A stretch of 64,000 bases of DNA, from the NCBI RefSeq assembly GCF_000271305.1, contig NZ_AKGD01000001.1, positions 186,001-250,000 of the forward strand, written 5' to 3'. This DNA comes from Hydrocarboniphaga effusa AP103. GTDB lineage: Bacteria; Pseudomonadota; Gammaproteobacteria; Nevskiales; Nevskiaceae. The position numbers were made by a program, and so were the translations under genes. The notes under the pieces were generated by a model. It did no database searches, was not told the DNA's origin, and worked only from the letters and a program-made list of their open reading frames with translations. Of this stretch, positions 1 to 8,297 are shown one piece after another; the stretch's first letter is position 1, and each line of letters begins with the position of its first letter.

Positions 1-895
1 CGAAGATTGCGAAAGCATGCTGACCCGCACTCTCGGATCAGCGGCGCTCGATTACATCGTAGAACCCTTTCTCCAAGCACTCTATTACCAATCTCCTGCT
101 ACGGCTTCCGCCGCCTTGGGCATGTCGATACTCAAGATCGGCAGTGAGCAGCAACGTCTGATGACGCTCAAAACCGGGATGGGCTCACTACCGGATCGCA
201 TCGCACAGTCGCTCGATGTCCACTTCGACTGTACGGTTCACTCAGTCATCAAACTCGAACGCGGAGTCGAAGTGGGAACGGACAATGGCACGGAGAAATT
301 CGACAAGGTCGTACTGGCCATTCCCGCTCCTGTCGCGAATCGCATTTACCGAACCGACGATAAAGTCAGCAATCGGTTGATCGCCACCCAATACAGTTCC
401 ACACTCAAGATCGGCATCGCAACTCACCCTGGGTGGCAATTGCCAGAACATTGGAAGGGAATCTATGGGGTACTGATCCCAGCCCGAGAGCGAACCTCCA
501 TAGCGAGCATTGGGATCGAACTTGAAAAGGGAGGTGCTCGCACACGAGAAGGACAGCTGTTCGACATCATCCTGGCGGGAAGTTCTCGAGACCTGTTGCA
601 GCAGTCTGATGCTGCCATCCTCGAGCAGATACGACCCGAGTTCGAGCGGTACTTTCCCGGCGCGTTCGCAGCTTTGCGTCTGGCGCATGTCGTGCGCTGG
701 GAGCACGCGGCAGCCGACTCTCCCGTAGGCCGCAGCCAGGAAGTCAACCAGTACTGGCGACATCTCGATCCTGGAAGCACGGTTCTGCTCGCAGGAGACT
801 ACATGGGGTTTCCTTACTCGGATAGCGCCGCTCACAGCGGCAAACGAGTAGCCGAATTCCTCAAGCAATCCGGGCTCCCATGTCCTTCACCATAA
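1..895 (+). CDS. FAD-dependent amine-oxidase/protoporphyrinogen-oxidase-like protein (5' partial)
   Basis: The reading frame is open to the left edge (codons before the first in-window ATG at 17 read EDCES), so the N-terminal FAD-binding Rossmann part lies outside the window. What remains is the substrate and C-terminal FAD region of a flavin-containing amine oxidoreductase. It has a mid-protein KVVLAIPAP segment, typical of the second half of the FAD domain. Near the end, LLAGDY followed by SGKRVAEFL matches the C-terminal FAD-contacting motif of protoporphyrinogen oxidase and phytoene-desaturase-like enzymes. The substrate cannot be told. The stop overlaps the next gene by 16 bp, so it is the upstream member of a translationally coupled operon with an MMPL exporter and a periplasmic carrier. 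That suggests it modifies an exported lipid or polyene rather than heme, but this is inference. Base composition is lower in GC than the rest of the window. Confidence 0.75.
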   Translation, partial: EDCESMLTRTLGSAALDYIVEPFLQALYYQSPATASAALGMSILKIGSEQQRLMTLKTGMGSLPDRIAQSLDVHFDCTVHSVIKLERGVEVGTDNGTEKFDKVVLAIPAPVANRIYRTDDKVSNRLIATQYSSTLKIGIATHPGWQLPEHWKGIYGVLIPARERTSIASIGIELEKGGARTREGQLFDIILAGSSRDLLQQSDAAILEQIRPEFERYFPGAFAALRLAHVVRWEHAAADSPVGRSQEVNQYWRHLDPGSTVLLAGDYMGFPYSDSAAHSGKRVAEFLKQSGLPCPSP

Positions 896-3255
896 GGCTG
901 GAGCCGCTGCTCATCTCCTACTCGCGCTGGCTGGTAAACCATGCATGGTTCGTGATGGCAGCGACGGTCGTGGCTTCGCTTGTGATGAGCCTCGGCGCAT
1001 TTAAACTCGGATTCGATACCGATTTTCGTGCCTATTTCGGCAAAGGGAATCCTGAGCTTCAAGTTTTCGATCAGCTACAGTCCGACTATGCCGTGGCGGA
1101 CAACGTATTCATCGGTATCGAGCCCCAAAATGGGGACGTATTCGAACCCGAAATCCTTCTCGCGATACGAGAGCTGACAACGGCCGCTTGGGCCTTCCCG
1201 TACAGCGCCAGAGTCGACTCACTGACCAATCATCAACATGTGGAAACGCTGGGCGATGATATTAACGTCACCCCACTTCTCTCGGACAGTGTCCACCCCA
1301 CGGCAGAAATAGGGGCACGCATACGCCGTATCGCCTTGCAGGAACCGGCATTGCTGAGACGCCTCGTCTCCCCCGATGGGCGAATGGCAGGCATCAACGT
1401 CATCAACGAGTTTTCCGGTCCTTCGGCCGAAAAACAGAAAGCAGCGGTACTCGCTGCACGAAACGCCTGCGGCGACATCGAGAAGAAACACCCTTCTCTG
1501 CATTGCCACGTCACCGGCTCCACCGCAATGAGCTACGCGTTCACGGAAGCATCCATGCGTGATATGTCGACGCTGGCGCCTGCGATGTACGTGCTTTCAT
1601 TCTTGGTCATGTTCGTACTGTTGAGGTCGGTCAAGGCCACGCTCGCCACCTTGTTCATGGTTCTACTGGCATCGACTTCCGCCATGGGCGTCGCCGGCTA
1701 TGCCGGAGTACAGCTAACACCGCCGGTCGTGGCGGCTCCTTTGATCATTTCTGTGCTCGCCATCGCAGATGCGGTCCATATCTGCCTGACGCTGCTTTCT
1801 CAGATGCGTAAAGGTCTGGCCCGGAAAGACGCAATCGTCGAGTCTCTGCGCCTGAACTTCGTTCCCATATTTCTCACCAATGCGACCACATCAATTTGTT
1901 TTCTGGGCACTAACTTCACCGACTCACCGCCTCTGACCCTCCTGGGAAACATCAGCTCTCTAGGAGGCCTTCTGTCATGGCTGCTCAGCATGACACTGCT
2001 GCCCGCTTCGCTGGCCGTGCTGCCGCTGAAATCTAGAGGGAATGGCGGCGACTGGTTGAAACCGGCTCTCGATCGGCTAGCCCGGCTGGTCATGGCCAAA
2101 CATCGTGTCATCCTCGCGTCGACGATCGGCTTATCCGTGGCCCTTTCCTGCTTGGCCACACTCAACGATACAAACGATCGCTTCCTCCACTATCTGGAGC
2201 CCAGCTCAAAATTCCGTGCAGATTCCGACAAGGTCATGAATGGACTCACAGGAATCTACTCGATCGAATACTCACTGCGGAGTACTGCAACGGAAGGAGT
2301 GACAGATCCGCTGTACCTGCAGAAAATCGACGCGTTTTCCGAATGGTGGAAGAACGGCCCCTATCGATCACATGTGGTATACGTCGGAAGCGTCGCCGAC
2401 ATCTTCAAACGCCTCAACCAGGCCATGCATGCCGATTCCCAAGCCATGCACAAACTGCCCGACGATCCAAAGGCGGCAGCGCAATACCTGCTCTTGTTCG
2501 AAATGTCGTTGCCTTTCGGGCACGACCTTAACGACTGGATAACCGTAGACAAATCGGCCTCCCGAATGAGTGTCGTACTCGACGATGTGGGGGCAGATCA
2601 GGTTCGTGAGATGGAAGCAGCCGGTAACGCTTGGCTACTTGATAACGCCCCTACATTGCATGCGAAAGGAACCGGCACTTCGGTTATGTTTTCGCATATT
2701 GCAGAGCGAAACATTCGGAGCAACTTTCAATCGCTCCCTCTCTCGCTTGCCGCCATATCGTTGTTGCTCCTGCCTGGCTTGCGCAGCGCAAAACTGGGAC
2801 TACTTTCTCTGATTCCCAACCTGCTACCTCTAGGAATGGCCTTCGGCATTTGGGCGCTCATGGACGGACAAATCATCTTTACGATGGCCGTTGTCCTCAA
2901 CGTGGTAGTTGGCATCGTGGTGGACGATACCATTCACTTCCTAGAGAAGTATCAGCGCGCCCGGAGAAATCTGGCGATGCACGTCGAGGAGGCGATCCGA
3001 TATGCCTATCGCGAAGCCGGAGCCGCCATGATCGCCAACACGTTGATCCTGGAGGCGGGCTTTTTGGTAATGGCGCAGTCCACCTTCGAGCCGAACGCCA
3101 CTATGGCCCAACTGGCCGCGATCACCGTATTTGTAGCGTGGCCCATCGATCTCTTGGTCCTGCCAGGACTGCTGGTGCTGATCGATGGCCGACGCAATCT
3201 TCATCCAAACTCGCTGATGCACGATACCACCCATGCCAATCCACCCCGCTCGTAG
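880..3255 (+). CDS. MMPL/RND-superfamily transporter (HAE3-like)
   Basis: A 791-residue inner-membrane protein with the duplicated MMPL layout: one TM helix near residue 20-45, a large periplasmic loop, a bundle of five helices (about 230-385), then TM, loop and a second bundle (about 610-770). The two bundles carry the paired helix-4 signatures ending AIADAVHICL and GIVVDDTIHFLEKY, with acidic residues in the usual proton-relay place. Relatives move lipids, hopanoids, polyenes and other hydrophobic molecules towards the outer membrane. It starts inside the preceding oxidoreductase gene and its 3' end overlaps the LolA-like gene by 23 bp, so exporter and carrier are made together. Substrate unknown. 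Confidence 0.88.
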   Translation: MSFTIRLEPLLISYSRWLVNHAWFVMAATVVASLVMSLGAFKLGFDTDFRAYFGKGNPELQVFDQLQSDYAVADNVFIGIEPQNGDVFEPEILLAIRELTTAAWAFPYSARVDSLTNHQHVETLGDDINVTPLLSDSVHPTAEIGARIRRIALQEPALLRRLVSPDGRMAGINVINEFSGPSAEKQKAAVLAARNACGDIEKKHPSLHCHVTGSTAMSYAFTEASMRDMSTLAPAMYVLSFLVMFVLLRSVKATLATLFMVLLASTSAMGVAGYAGVQLTPPVVAAPLIISVLAIADAVHICLTLLSQMRKGLARKDAIVESLRLNFVPIFLTNATTSICFLGTNFTDSPPLTLLGNISSLGGLLSWLLSMTLLPASLAVLPLKSRGNGGDWLKPALDRLARLVMAKHRVILASTIGLSVALSCLATLNDTNDRFLHYLEPSSKFRADSDKVMNGLTGIYSIEYSLRSTATEGVTDPLYLQKIDAFSEWWKNGPYRSHVVYVGSVADIFKRLNQAMHADSQAMHKLPDDPKAAAQYLLLFEMSLPFGHDLNDWITVDKSASRMSVVLDDVGADQVREMEAAGNAWLLDNAPTLHAKGTGTSVMFSHIAERNIRSNFQSLPLSLAAISLLLLPGLRSAKLGLLSLIPNLLPLGMAFGIWALMDGQIIFTMAVVLNVVVGIVVDDTIHFLEKYQRARRNLAMHVEEAIRYAYREAGAAMIANTLILEAGFLVMAQSTFEPNATMAQLAAITVFVAWPIDLLVLPGLLVLIDGRRNLHPNSLMHDTTHANPPRS

Positions 3256-4039
3256 ATTGCCGATTGCTCTTGCCTCGATGATTCTGATCTTGGCAAGCCT
3301 CAATGGCGTAGCCGCGCAGACTCCGGAACAAGCGGGTCTTTCTTTGGCGCAGGAAGCCAACCAGCGTGACTCCGGTTTTGGCGACGTTTCGGTCGAGATG
3401 CTGATGATTCTGCGCAATCCTAGAGGGCAGGAATCGACACGAAGGATGCACTCCAGGATTCTTGAAGTCCCGAGCGACGGCGAACGCTCGCTTATTCTGT
3501 TCGATGACCCCGGAGACGTGCGAGGAACCGCACTCCTCACACACTCACACTCGAACGGACAAGACGATCGATGGCTGTACATGCCGGCGGCCAAGCGCGT
3601 CAAGCGCATCGTTACCGGGAACAAAACCGGGCCTTTCATGGGCAGTGAGTTCGCGTTCGAGGACATCGGCTCCCAGCACGTGGCCAAGTATCGCTATCGG
3701 CTTGTTGGTGAAGAAGCCTGCGGGAGCACGACTTGCCGGATTTCGGAGCGCATACCCAACGACTCTGATTCCGCATACTCCAGGCAAAAGGTATGGACGG
3801 AAAAACTCTCCCTGAGCCCCATGAAAATCGAGTTTTACGACCGTAAACAGTCGCTTCTCAAGACACTCGTATTCGAAGGCTACAAGCAGTATTCAGGAAA
3901 GTATTGGCGTGCCGACAGACTGGTCATGACGAACAATCAAAGTGGTGCCGTTACCACTTTGATCTTCAACAACTATCACTTCGCCAACGGCTACAACCCT
4001 CGCGATTTCGAGCAAAGTTCACTTGGAGCTGGTCAGTAG
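3233..4039 (+). CDS. outer-membrane lipoprotein-sorting protein (LolA-like fold)
   Basis: 268 residues with a classical signal peptide (basic start, hydrophobic core, cleavage near VAAQT at about residue 30), so it is periplasmic. The mature part has the features of the LolA-like family PF17131: a strand with RNPRGQES, the segment DDRWLYMPAAKRVKRI, then GPFMGSEFAFEDIG. Members usually sit beside MMPL transporters and are thought to carry a hydrophobic cargo across the periplasm in a half-open beta barrel. It overlaps both neighbours (23 bp and 17 bp), which fixes it as part of the same export operon. Cargo is inferred, not shown. Confidence 0.85.
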   Translation: MPIHPARRLPIALASMILILASLNGVAAQTPEQAGLSLAQEANQRDSGFGDVSVEMLMILRNPRGQESTRRMHSRILEVPSDGERSLILFDDPGDVRGTALLTHSHSNGQDDRWLYMPAAKRVKRIVTGNKTGPFMGSEFAFEDIGSQHVAKYRYRLVGEEACGSTTCRISERIPNDSDSAYSRQKVWTEKLSLSPMKIEFYDRKQSLLKTLVFEGYKQYSGKYWRADRLVMTNNQSGAVTTLIFNNYHFANGYNPRDFEQSSLGAGQ

Positions 4040-5402
4040 CCCGATGTGTCGCGCGGCACTAGCCAGCTTACTGCTGCTCGTCATTGCTCCTGCTTTGCAA
4101 GCCTCTGACTGGGACGGGGGCTTGCAGCTTGAAAGCCGAAGCTTCGTGCAACATGCACGCTGGCCAGGCCAAACCGACGATCACAACGATCTTTCATTGG
4201 CGATGCAGCTCGATTACCTAGGGCGGTGGCCATCGCAAGCCTGGTCATTGCAGGCAACGATATTCGGGCGCATCGATGAACAGGATTCCAGCCGGAGTCA
4301 CGCAGACGTCCGAGAATTGAACCTCCGTTACTCCGGAGAATATTTGACCGTCAACGCTGGCATCCGGCAGCTATTCTGGGGCAGCGTAGAAGCGGTCCAC
4401 CTTGTCGATGTCGTCAATCAAAGCGACTGGCTGGAAAGCCCGGACGGGCAGCAGAAACTAGGACAGCCAGCCATCAGTGTTTCGCATTCGTTCGAACAAG
4501 GCACGCTCGAGCTCTTTGCGCTGCCTTATTTCAGAGAGCGTGAATACCCCGACAGCCAAGGTCGGCTGCGCCCATTCATCCCCGTTGACGCTGCGCAAGC
4601 CCGCTACGAAAGCGACGAGGGCAACCGGCACGTTGATTACGCCGCCCGCGCATCCATCAACATCAACGACCTGGATTTTGCTCTCTCCTACTTTCGTGGA
4701 ACGAAGCGAGAGCCGAGATTCGACTTCGAGTACAGCGGCGTTGGCATCCAGTTCAGCGGATGCTCTTTGCTGGAACCAAGCTGCTCCATTCTGCCGAGCT
4801 ATCGTCCAATCGACCCTCGTTTGGTGCCGATATACGATCAGATGGAACAATATGGAGTGGAACTTCTCTACACCGCAGAGCAGTGGATTTTCAAGGCGGA
4901 GGCCGTACACCAGCATTCCACCCCCCAAAGCTTCTGGGCAACGGCAGCGGGGCTAGAGTACAACCTGGGAGCCGTCTCAAGCTCGGCATGGGATTGGACG
5001 CTACTGCTGGAATATTACCGCGATAGCCGCGGCACACTTTCGCCCGGCTCACCTCAAGGGATGGCCATAAGTACGCTTGCATCAAACGGCACATTCAGGC
5101 TCGAGCAGCTCCCTGAGCTGAGAAACCTCCAGATACTTTCATATTCACCCTTCCAAGATGACGTGTTTTTCGGAGGACGCCTTGCGCTCAACGACACTGC
5201 GTCCACTGAAGCACTTGCCGGCGTGTTCATCGACACGCAAACAGGCGCGAAGATGTCCACCGTAAAAGGGGGGCGAAGACTCGGTGAACGGTGGCGACTG
5301 ACTCTGGAGGCAACGGCATACTTCGACGTTCCCGTGTTGGACCCCTTGTACAACTTCAAGCAAGACAGCTACGTTCGGTTACAGCTGACGCGATACTTCT
5401 GA
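4023..5402 (+). CDS. predicted outer-membrane beta-barrel protein
   Basis: 459 residues. An N-terminal hydrophobic segment (ALASLLLLVIAPALQAS) is a signal peptide. The mature protein alternates short amphipathic strands with polar turns and ends in a strand terminating YVRLQLTRYF, the aromatic C-terminal residue expected for BAM-assembled barrels. I recognise no specific porin family. The start overlaps the LolA-like gene, and the order MMPL - periplasmic carrier - outer-membrane barrel suggests a complete inner-to-outer export route. Two cysteines near residue 243-252 (CSLLEPSC) could form a disulfide in an external loop. Alternatives are a substrate-specific pore or a lipid-accepting barrel. 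Confidence 0.65.
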   Translation: MELVSSPMCRAALASLLLLVIAPALQASDWDGGLQLESRSFVQHARWPGQTDDHNDLSLAMQLDYLGRWPSQAWSLQATIFGRIDEQDSSRSHADVRELNLRYSGEYLTVNAGIRQLFWGSVEAVHLVDVVNQSDWLESPDGQQKLGQPAISVSHSFEQGTLELFALPYFREREYPDSQGRLRPFIPVDAAQARYESDEGNRHVDYAARASININDLDFALSYFRGTKREPRFDFEYSGVGIQFSGCSLLEPSCSILPSYRPIDPRLVPIYDQMEQYGVELLYTAEQWIFKAEAVHQHSTPQSFWATAAGLEYNLGAVSSSAWDWTLLLEYYRDSRGTLSPGSPQGMAISTLASNGTFRLEQLPELRNLQILSYSPFQDDVFFGGRLALNDTASTEALAGVFIDTQTGAKMSTVKGGRRLGERWRLTLEATAYFDVPVLDPLYNFKQDSYVRLQLTRYF

Positions 5403-5415
5403 TCGCAGCCTCGCC

Positions 5416-6204
5416 ATGAGCGCCTCGGCATTTATCTTCAAGCTGACGTCCCCGTACACCCTGACGTCTCGCATGGCCACACAGGAGGAAGAGCGCTCGC
5501 TGCAAATCAGCTCCCTGCAGAGAAGACAGGAGTGGATCGGCGCACGAGTCGTGGCGAAGTTTGCTTATTTGAGAAGCATCGGCTCCCCGGCCACAACCGG
5601 GGTCTGGTCGGTGCTATCAGACCAAGCCTTGCACGAAGTTCCCGAGTCAAGAATGCGAGCACTGTGGATCGAACGACCGCAAACTACTGGCACCCCTATC
5701 CTATGGGACTCCAGTCGCAAGCAGCTCGTCAGCTCGCTGTCGCTCTCCCATCAATACCCTTACGTGGCGGCCGGCATCAGTTGCTGCGGAGCGATTGGCG
5801 TTGACATCCAGGAAACCACCGCATTCAGCGACGACTTCGTCAACCATTTTCTGCAAGCCGAAAGCGGGCTCCTTTTGGCAAAAGCCTTCGAACCGCCAGT
5901 GAGCCGACACGCGAAACTTACGGCTCTATGGACCTTGAAAGAGGCATGTTTCAAAGCCGTCTCTCTCAGTTCGGGTTGCACCAATCTGAGACAGATAACC
6001 ATCGTCGAACTCGACATGAAGGGGCTGATCGAAGCTTTCAGCGGCAGCAATTCGGGCGCCACCTATGCGCTGCGCCTCCGGACGCCCTCGGGATTGGTCT
6101 CCCTCGGCTTCAAAACGATTAACTTCGACCGACATTTTGGCTCTGCCGTCTGGCCCTCCGCCCCGGGCAAAGCAGCGTCACGCCCGACATCGCAGCTCAT
6201 ATAA
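5416..6204 (+). CDS. 4'-phosphopantetheinyl transferase superfamily protein
   Basis: 262 residues of the Sfp/EntD type. The N-terminal half has the region SLQRRQEWIGARVVAK, the usual first alpha helix with its Arg. The two magnesium/CoA-binding signatures follow: GVDIQ (about residue 132) and LWTLKEACFKA (about 170), the W-x-x-KEA motif. The protein would transfer phosphopantetheine from CoA to carrier proteins. It is 14 bp downstream of the barrel gene and closes the low-GC export operon. Its presence implies a carrier-protein-dependent synthase nearby, probably beyond the left edge, because the large synthase at 44-58 kb already has its own fused transferase domain. The second acidic metal ligand is Gln here, which also occurs in some family members. 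Confidence 0.88.
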   Translation: MSASAFIFKLTSPYTLTSRMATQEEERSLQISSLQRRQEWIGARVVAKFAYLRSIGSPATTGVWSVLSDQALHEVPESRMRALWIERPQTTGTPILWDSSRKQLVSSLSLSHQYPYVAAGISCCGAIGVDIQETTAFSDDFVNHFLQAESGLLLAKAFEPPVSRHAKLTALWTLKEACFKAVSLSSGCTNLRQITIVELDMKGLIEAFSGSNSGATYALRLRTPSGLVSLGFKTINFDRHFGSAVWPSAPGKAASRPTSQLI

Positions 6205-6260
6205 CGCCCCAATATCAGTCACGTCCTTTGGCAAAAGCTCCTGGACCGCTGAAGAACGGC

Positions 6261-6275
6261 GCACCGAAATGGAAC
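6261..6275 (+). promoter_or_regulatory. probable NtrC-binding site (enhancer)
   Basis: GCACC-gaaat-GGaaC closely matches the enterobacterial NtrC dyad GCACC-N5-GGTGC. It lies about 165 bp upstream of a sigma-54 promoter, an ordinary enhancer distance. Only one good site was found by eye. Confidence 0.5.
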
Positions 6276-6425
6276 ATCTCGACGGCCTTGAAGATTGCGC
6301 TGCCGGAAACGAAGGCGGCGCCTACCAGAAGCCGATCGCATTCCGACAAACGTCTGGCCCAGGGGCTACAAGCTGCTCAGGGGCCTTCGACTCGACTAAT
6401 GGCTGTCTGAACGGCTTCCTGCGGA

Positions 6426-6441
6426 TGGCGTGAATATTGCT
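6426..6441 (+). promoter_or_regulatory. sigma-54 (RpoN) promoter of the nitrate assimilation operon
   Basis: TGGCGTGAATATTGCT has the -24 GG (6427-6428) and -12 GC (6439-6440) with exactly ten bases between, as required for RpoN. Transcription would start near 6452, about 22 bases before the first hairpin of the leader RNA. It fits nitrogen-limitation control of the operon that follows. Confidence 0.6.
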
Positions 6442-6473
6442 GTCTTTAAGCACTGGTCTTGTAACCCGGGTCA

Positions 6474-6560
6474 GCCGCCAACGAGGGCAGCGGCCATGAC
6501 TGCAGGATTGCGATAGCGCAGGTGGGGCAGCTTCACCGGATCGATCCGGCAAGCAGTGCC
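6474..6560 (+). ncRNA. ANTAR-type two-hairpin leader RNA (NasR/NasT target)
   Basis: Two stem-loops, each with a six-base loop having A at position 1 and G at position 4, the hallmark of RNAs bound by ANTAR antiterminators. Hairpin 1: 6474-6479 pairs with 6486-6494 (three-base bulge), loop AACGAG at 6480-6485. Hairpin 2: 6526-6539 pairs with 6546-6560, loop ATCGAT at 6540-6545. A strong terminator follows at 6582. By analogy with Klebsiella nasF and Pseudomonas/Azotobacter nasAB, nitrate would relieve termination through a NasR or NasT protein; no such regulator gene is in the window. The 31-base linker is longer than in many examples. Confidence 0.6.
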
Positions 6561-6581
6561 ACACGAACATAGATTCTGGAC

Positions 6582-6638
6582 AAAGGCGTCCATCCCGGCG
6601 GGTTTTCCCGCCGATGGGTGGACGCCTTTTTTGTTTTT
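6582..6638 (+). terminator. intrinsic terminator in the nitrate operon leader
   Basis: A long imperfect hairpin: AAAGGCGTCCA (6582-6592) pairs with TGGACGCCTTT, with an inner GGCGGG-TTTT-CCCGCC stem, followed by a run of six or more T. It lies inside the leader, before any operon gene, so it is an attenuator rather than a gene end. Confidence 0.8.
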
Positions 6639-6660
6639 CTTGATTCGCAGGAGGCTGTCC

Positions 6661-6774
6661 GTGACACAACTGCTCATCCCGGCTTCGCAGGCGCCGCTCC
6701 AGAGCGACGGCATCCATCGAGATGGCCGCTTCGATCACGCGCTCCTGCGCAACGCTTATTCACCGGCGGGTTGA
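6661..6774 (+). CDS. possible 37-residue leader peptide
   Basis: A GTG start at 6661 lies six bases after a perfect AGGAGG (6649-6654) and opens a 37-codon frame (VTQLLIPASQAPLQ... ending NAYSPAG). It sits between the leader terminator and a second terminator-like hairpin, and its last codons lie in the left arm of that hairpin. No known family. A translated leader could change folding of the second hairpin, but the reading frame may be fortuitous; the strong ribosome site is the main support. Confidence 0.35.
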   Translation: MTQLLIPASQAPLQSDGIHRDGRFDHALLRNAYSPAG

Positions 6775-6808
6775 CTCCCTTTCCTGCGCCCGCCGGTCTT
6801 TTCTTTTC
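6762..6808 (+). terminator. second terminator-like hairpin before the transporter gene
   Basis: ACCGGCGGG (6762-6770) pairs perfectly with CCCGCCGGT (6789-6797) around an 18-base loop, followed by CTTTTCTTTTC. The loop is longer than ideal, so efficiency is uncertain. It overlaps the end of the possible leader peptide. Confidence 0.45.
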
Positions 6809-6876
6809 TCACGCGTTCTCGCCTTTCCTGAAGGCCGCTGAAAACGCTCCCGACCCAGTTTCCGCTCCGATCCGCC

Positions 6877-8220
6877 ATGACGATTTCCAATAGCCCATCC
6901 AAAGCGACATCGATCAAGCTGTTCAGCTTCTCCACGCCGCAGATGCGCGCGTTTCACATGAGCTGGGTGGCGTTCTTCGTCTGCTTCTTCGCCTGGTTCG
7001 CGGCGGCGCCCCTGATGCCCCTCATCAAGAACGAGTTCGGGCTCAGCAAAGACCAGATCGCCAACATCAACATCGCGGCGGTCGCGGTGACGATCCTGAT
7101 CCGCCTGATCGTCGGTCCGCTGTGCGATCGCTACGGCCCGCGTCGCACCTATGTGGGCCTGCTGATCCTCGGCGCGATCCCGGTGTTCGGCGTCGCCGCA
7201 TCGCAGAGCTACGGCAGCTTCCTGTTCTTTCGCCTGCTGATCGGCGCCATCGGCGCGAGCTTCGTGATCACGCAGTACCACACCTCGGTGATGTTCGCGC
7301 CGAACGTGGTCGGCACCGCCAATGCGGCGAGCGCCGGCTGGGGCAACTCGGGCGGCGGCGCGACGCAGGCGCTGATGCCGCTGATCCTCACCGCGATCGT
7401 GCTGCTGGGCGTCGAACAGGCGCTGGGCTGGCGCCTCGCGCTGCTGGTGCCGGGCGTGCTCATGCTGATCACCGCCTGGGCCTACTGGAAGTTCACGCAG
7501 GACAGCCCGGCCGGCGATTTCTCCACGCTGCGCGCCAGCGGCCTGATTCCCGACACCGGCAAGAAAGTGGCGCGCGAGAGCTTCGTGCGCGCCTGCAAGA
7601 ACTATCGCGTGTGGATGCTGTTCCTGACCTACGGCGCGTGCTTCGGCGTCGAGATCTTCATCCACAATATCGTCGCGAGCTATTACGTCGACAGCTTCGG
7701 CCTGTCGCTGAAAACCGCGGGCCTGGCGGCCGGCAGTTTCGGTCTGCTGGCCCTGTTCGCGCGCGCGCTCGGCGGCATCGTCTCGGATCGCATCGCCCGC
7801 GCCAAGGGCCTCGACGGCCGCAGCGTCTGGCTGTTCGTGCTGATCGTCGGCGAAGGCCTGGGTCTTTTGTGGTTCTCGCATGCGCAGTCGGTGGCGCTCG
7901 CGGTGATCGCGATGCTGAGCTTCGGCCTGTGCACGCACATGGCCTGCGGCGCCACCTACGCGCTGACGCCCTTCATCGATCGCAAGGCGCTCGGCGGCGT
8001 GGCCGGCATCATCGGCGCGGGCGGCAACGTCGGCGCGGTGGCGGCGGGCTTCCTCATGAAAGCGAGCGCCAACACGCAGGACTGCCTGTTCATCCTCGGC
8101 ATCGTCGTCACGCTGACCTCGCTCTGCGCGATCGCCGTGCGCTTCTCCCAGGAACACAAGACGCAGGAAGAAGAGCTGTACCAACAGGCCGTGCGCGAAC
8201 GCAGCCTCGCCGTCGGTTGA
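6877..8220 (+). CDS. nitrate/nitrite transporter, MFS NarK/NasA family
   Basis: 447 residues, about 12 TM helices of the major facilitator superfamily. The two glycine-rich nitrate signature motifs are present: GWGNSGGGATQALMP in helix 5 (about residue 150) and GAGGNVGAVAAGF in helix 11 (about 385). The loop 2-3 motif reads GPLCDRYGPRR. It would bring nitrate (and possibly nitrite) into the cytoplasm for the reductases encoded downstream. First structural gene after the sigma-54/ANTAR leader; 77 bp before nirB. No clear Shine-Dalgarno is visible before this ATG, but the hydrophobic start SWVAFFVCFFAWF follows at the right distance. Assimilatory rather than respiratory use is inferred from the neighbours. 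Confidence 0.92.
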   Translation: MTISNSPSKATSIKLFSFSTPQMRAFHMSWVAFFVCFFAWFAAAPLMPLIKNEFGLSKDQIANINIAAVAVTILIRLIVGPLCDRYGPRRTYVGLLILGAIPVFGVAASQSYGSFLFFRLLIGAIGASFVITQYHTSVMFAPNVVGTANAASAGWGNSGGGATQALMPLILTAIVLLGVEQALGWRLALLVPGVLMLITAWAYWKFTQDSPAGDFSTLRASGLIPDTGKKVARESFVRACKNYRVWMLFLTYGACFGVEIFIHNIVASYYVDSFGLSLKTAGLAAGSFGLLALFARALGGIVSDRIARAKGLDGRSVWLFVLIVGEGLGLLWFSHAQSVALAVIAMLSFGLCTHMACGATYALTPFIDRKALGGVAGIIGAGGNVGAVAAGFLMKASANTQDCLFILGIVVTLTSLCAIAVRFSQEHKTQEEELYQQAVRERSLAVG

Positions 8221-8297
8221 GACGACGCGCGGCCAGGACATAACCCAGGTTCGAAAAAACCAAGGTCATTCAAAGAAACTCAGGAAATTCACCAGCC

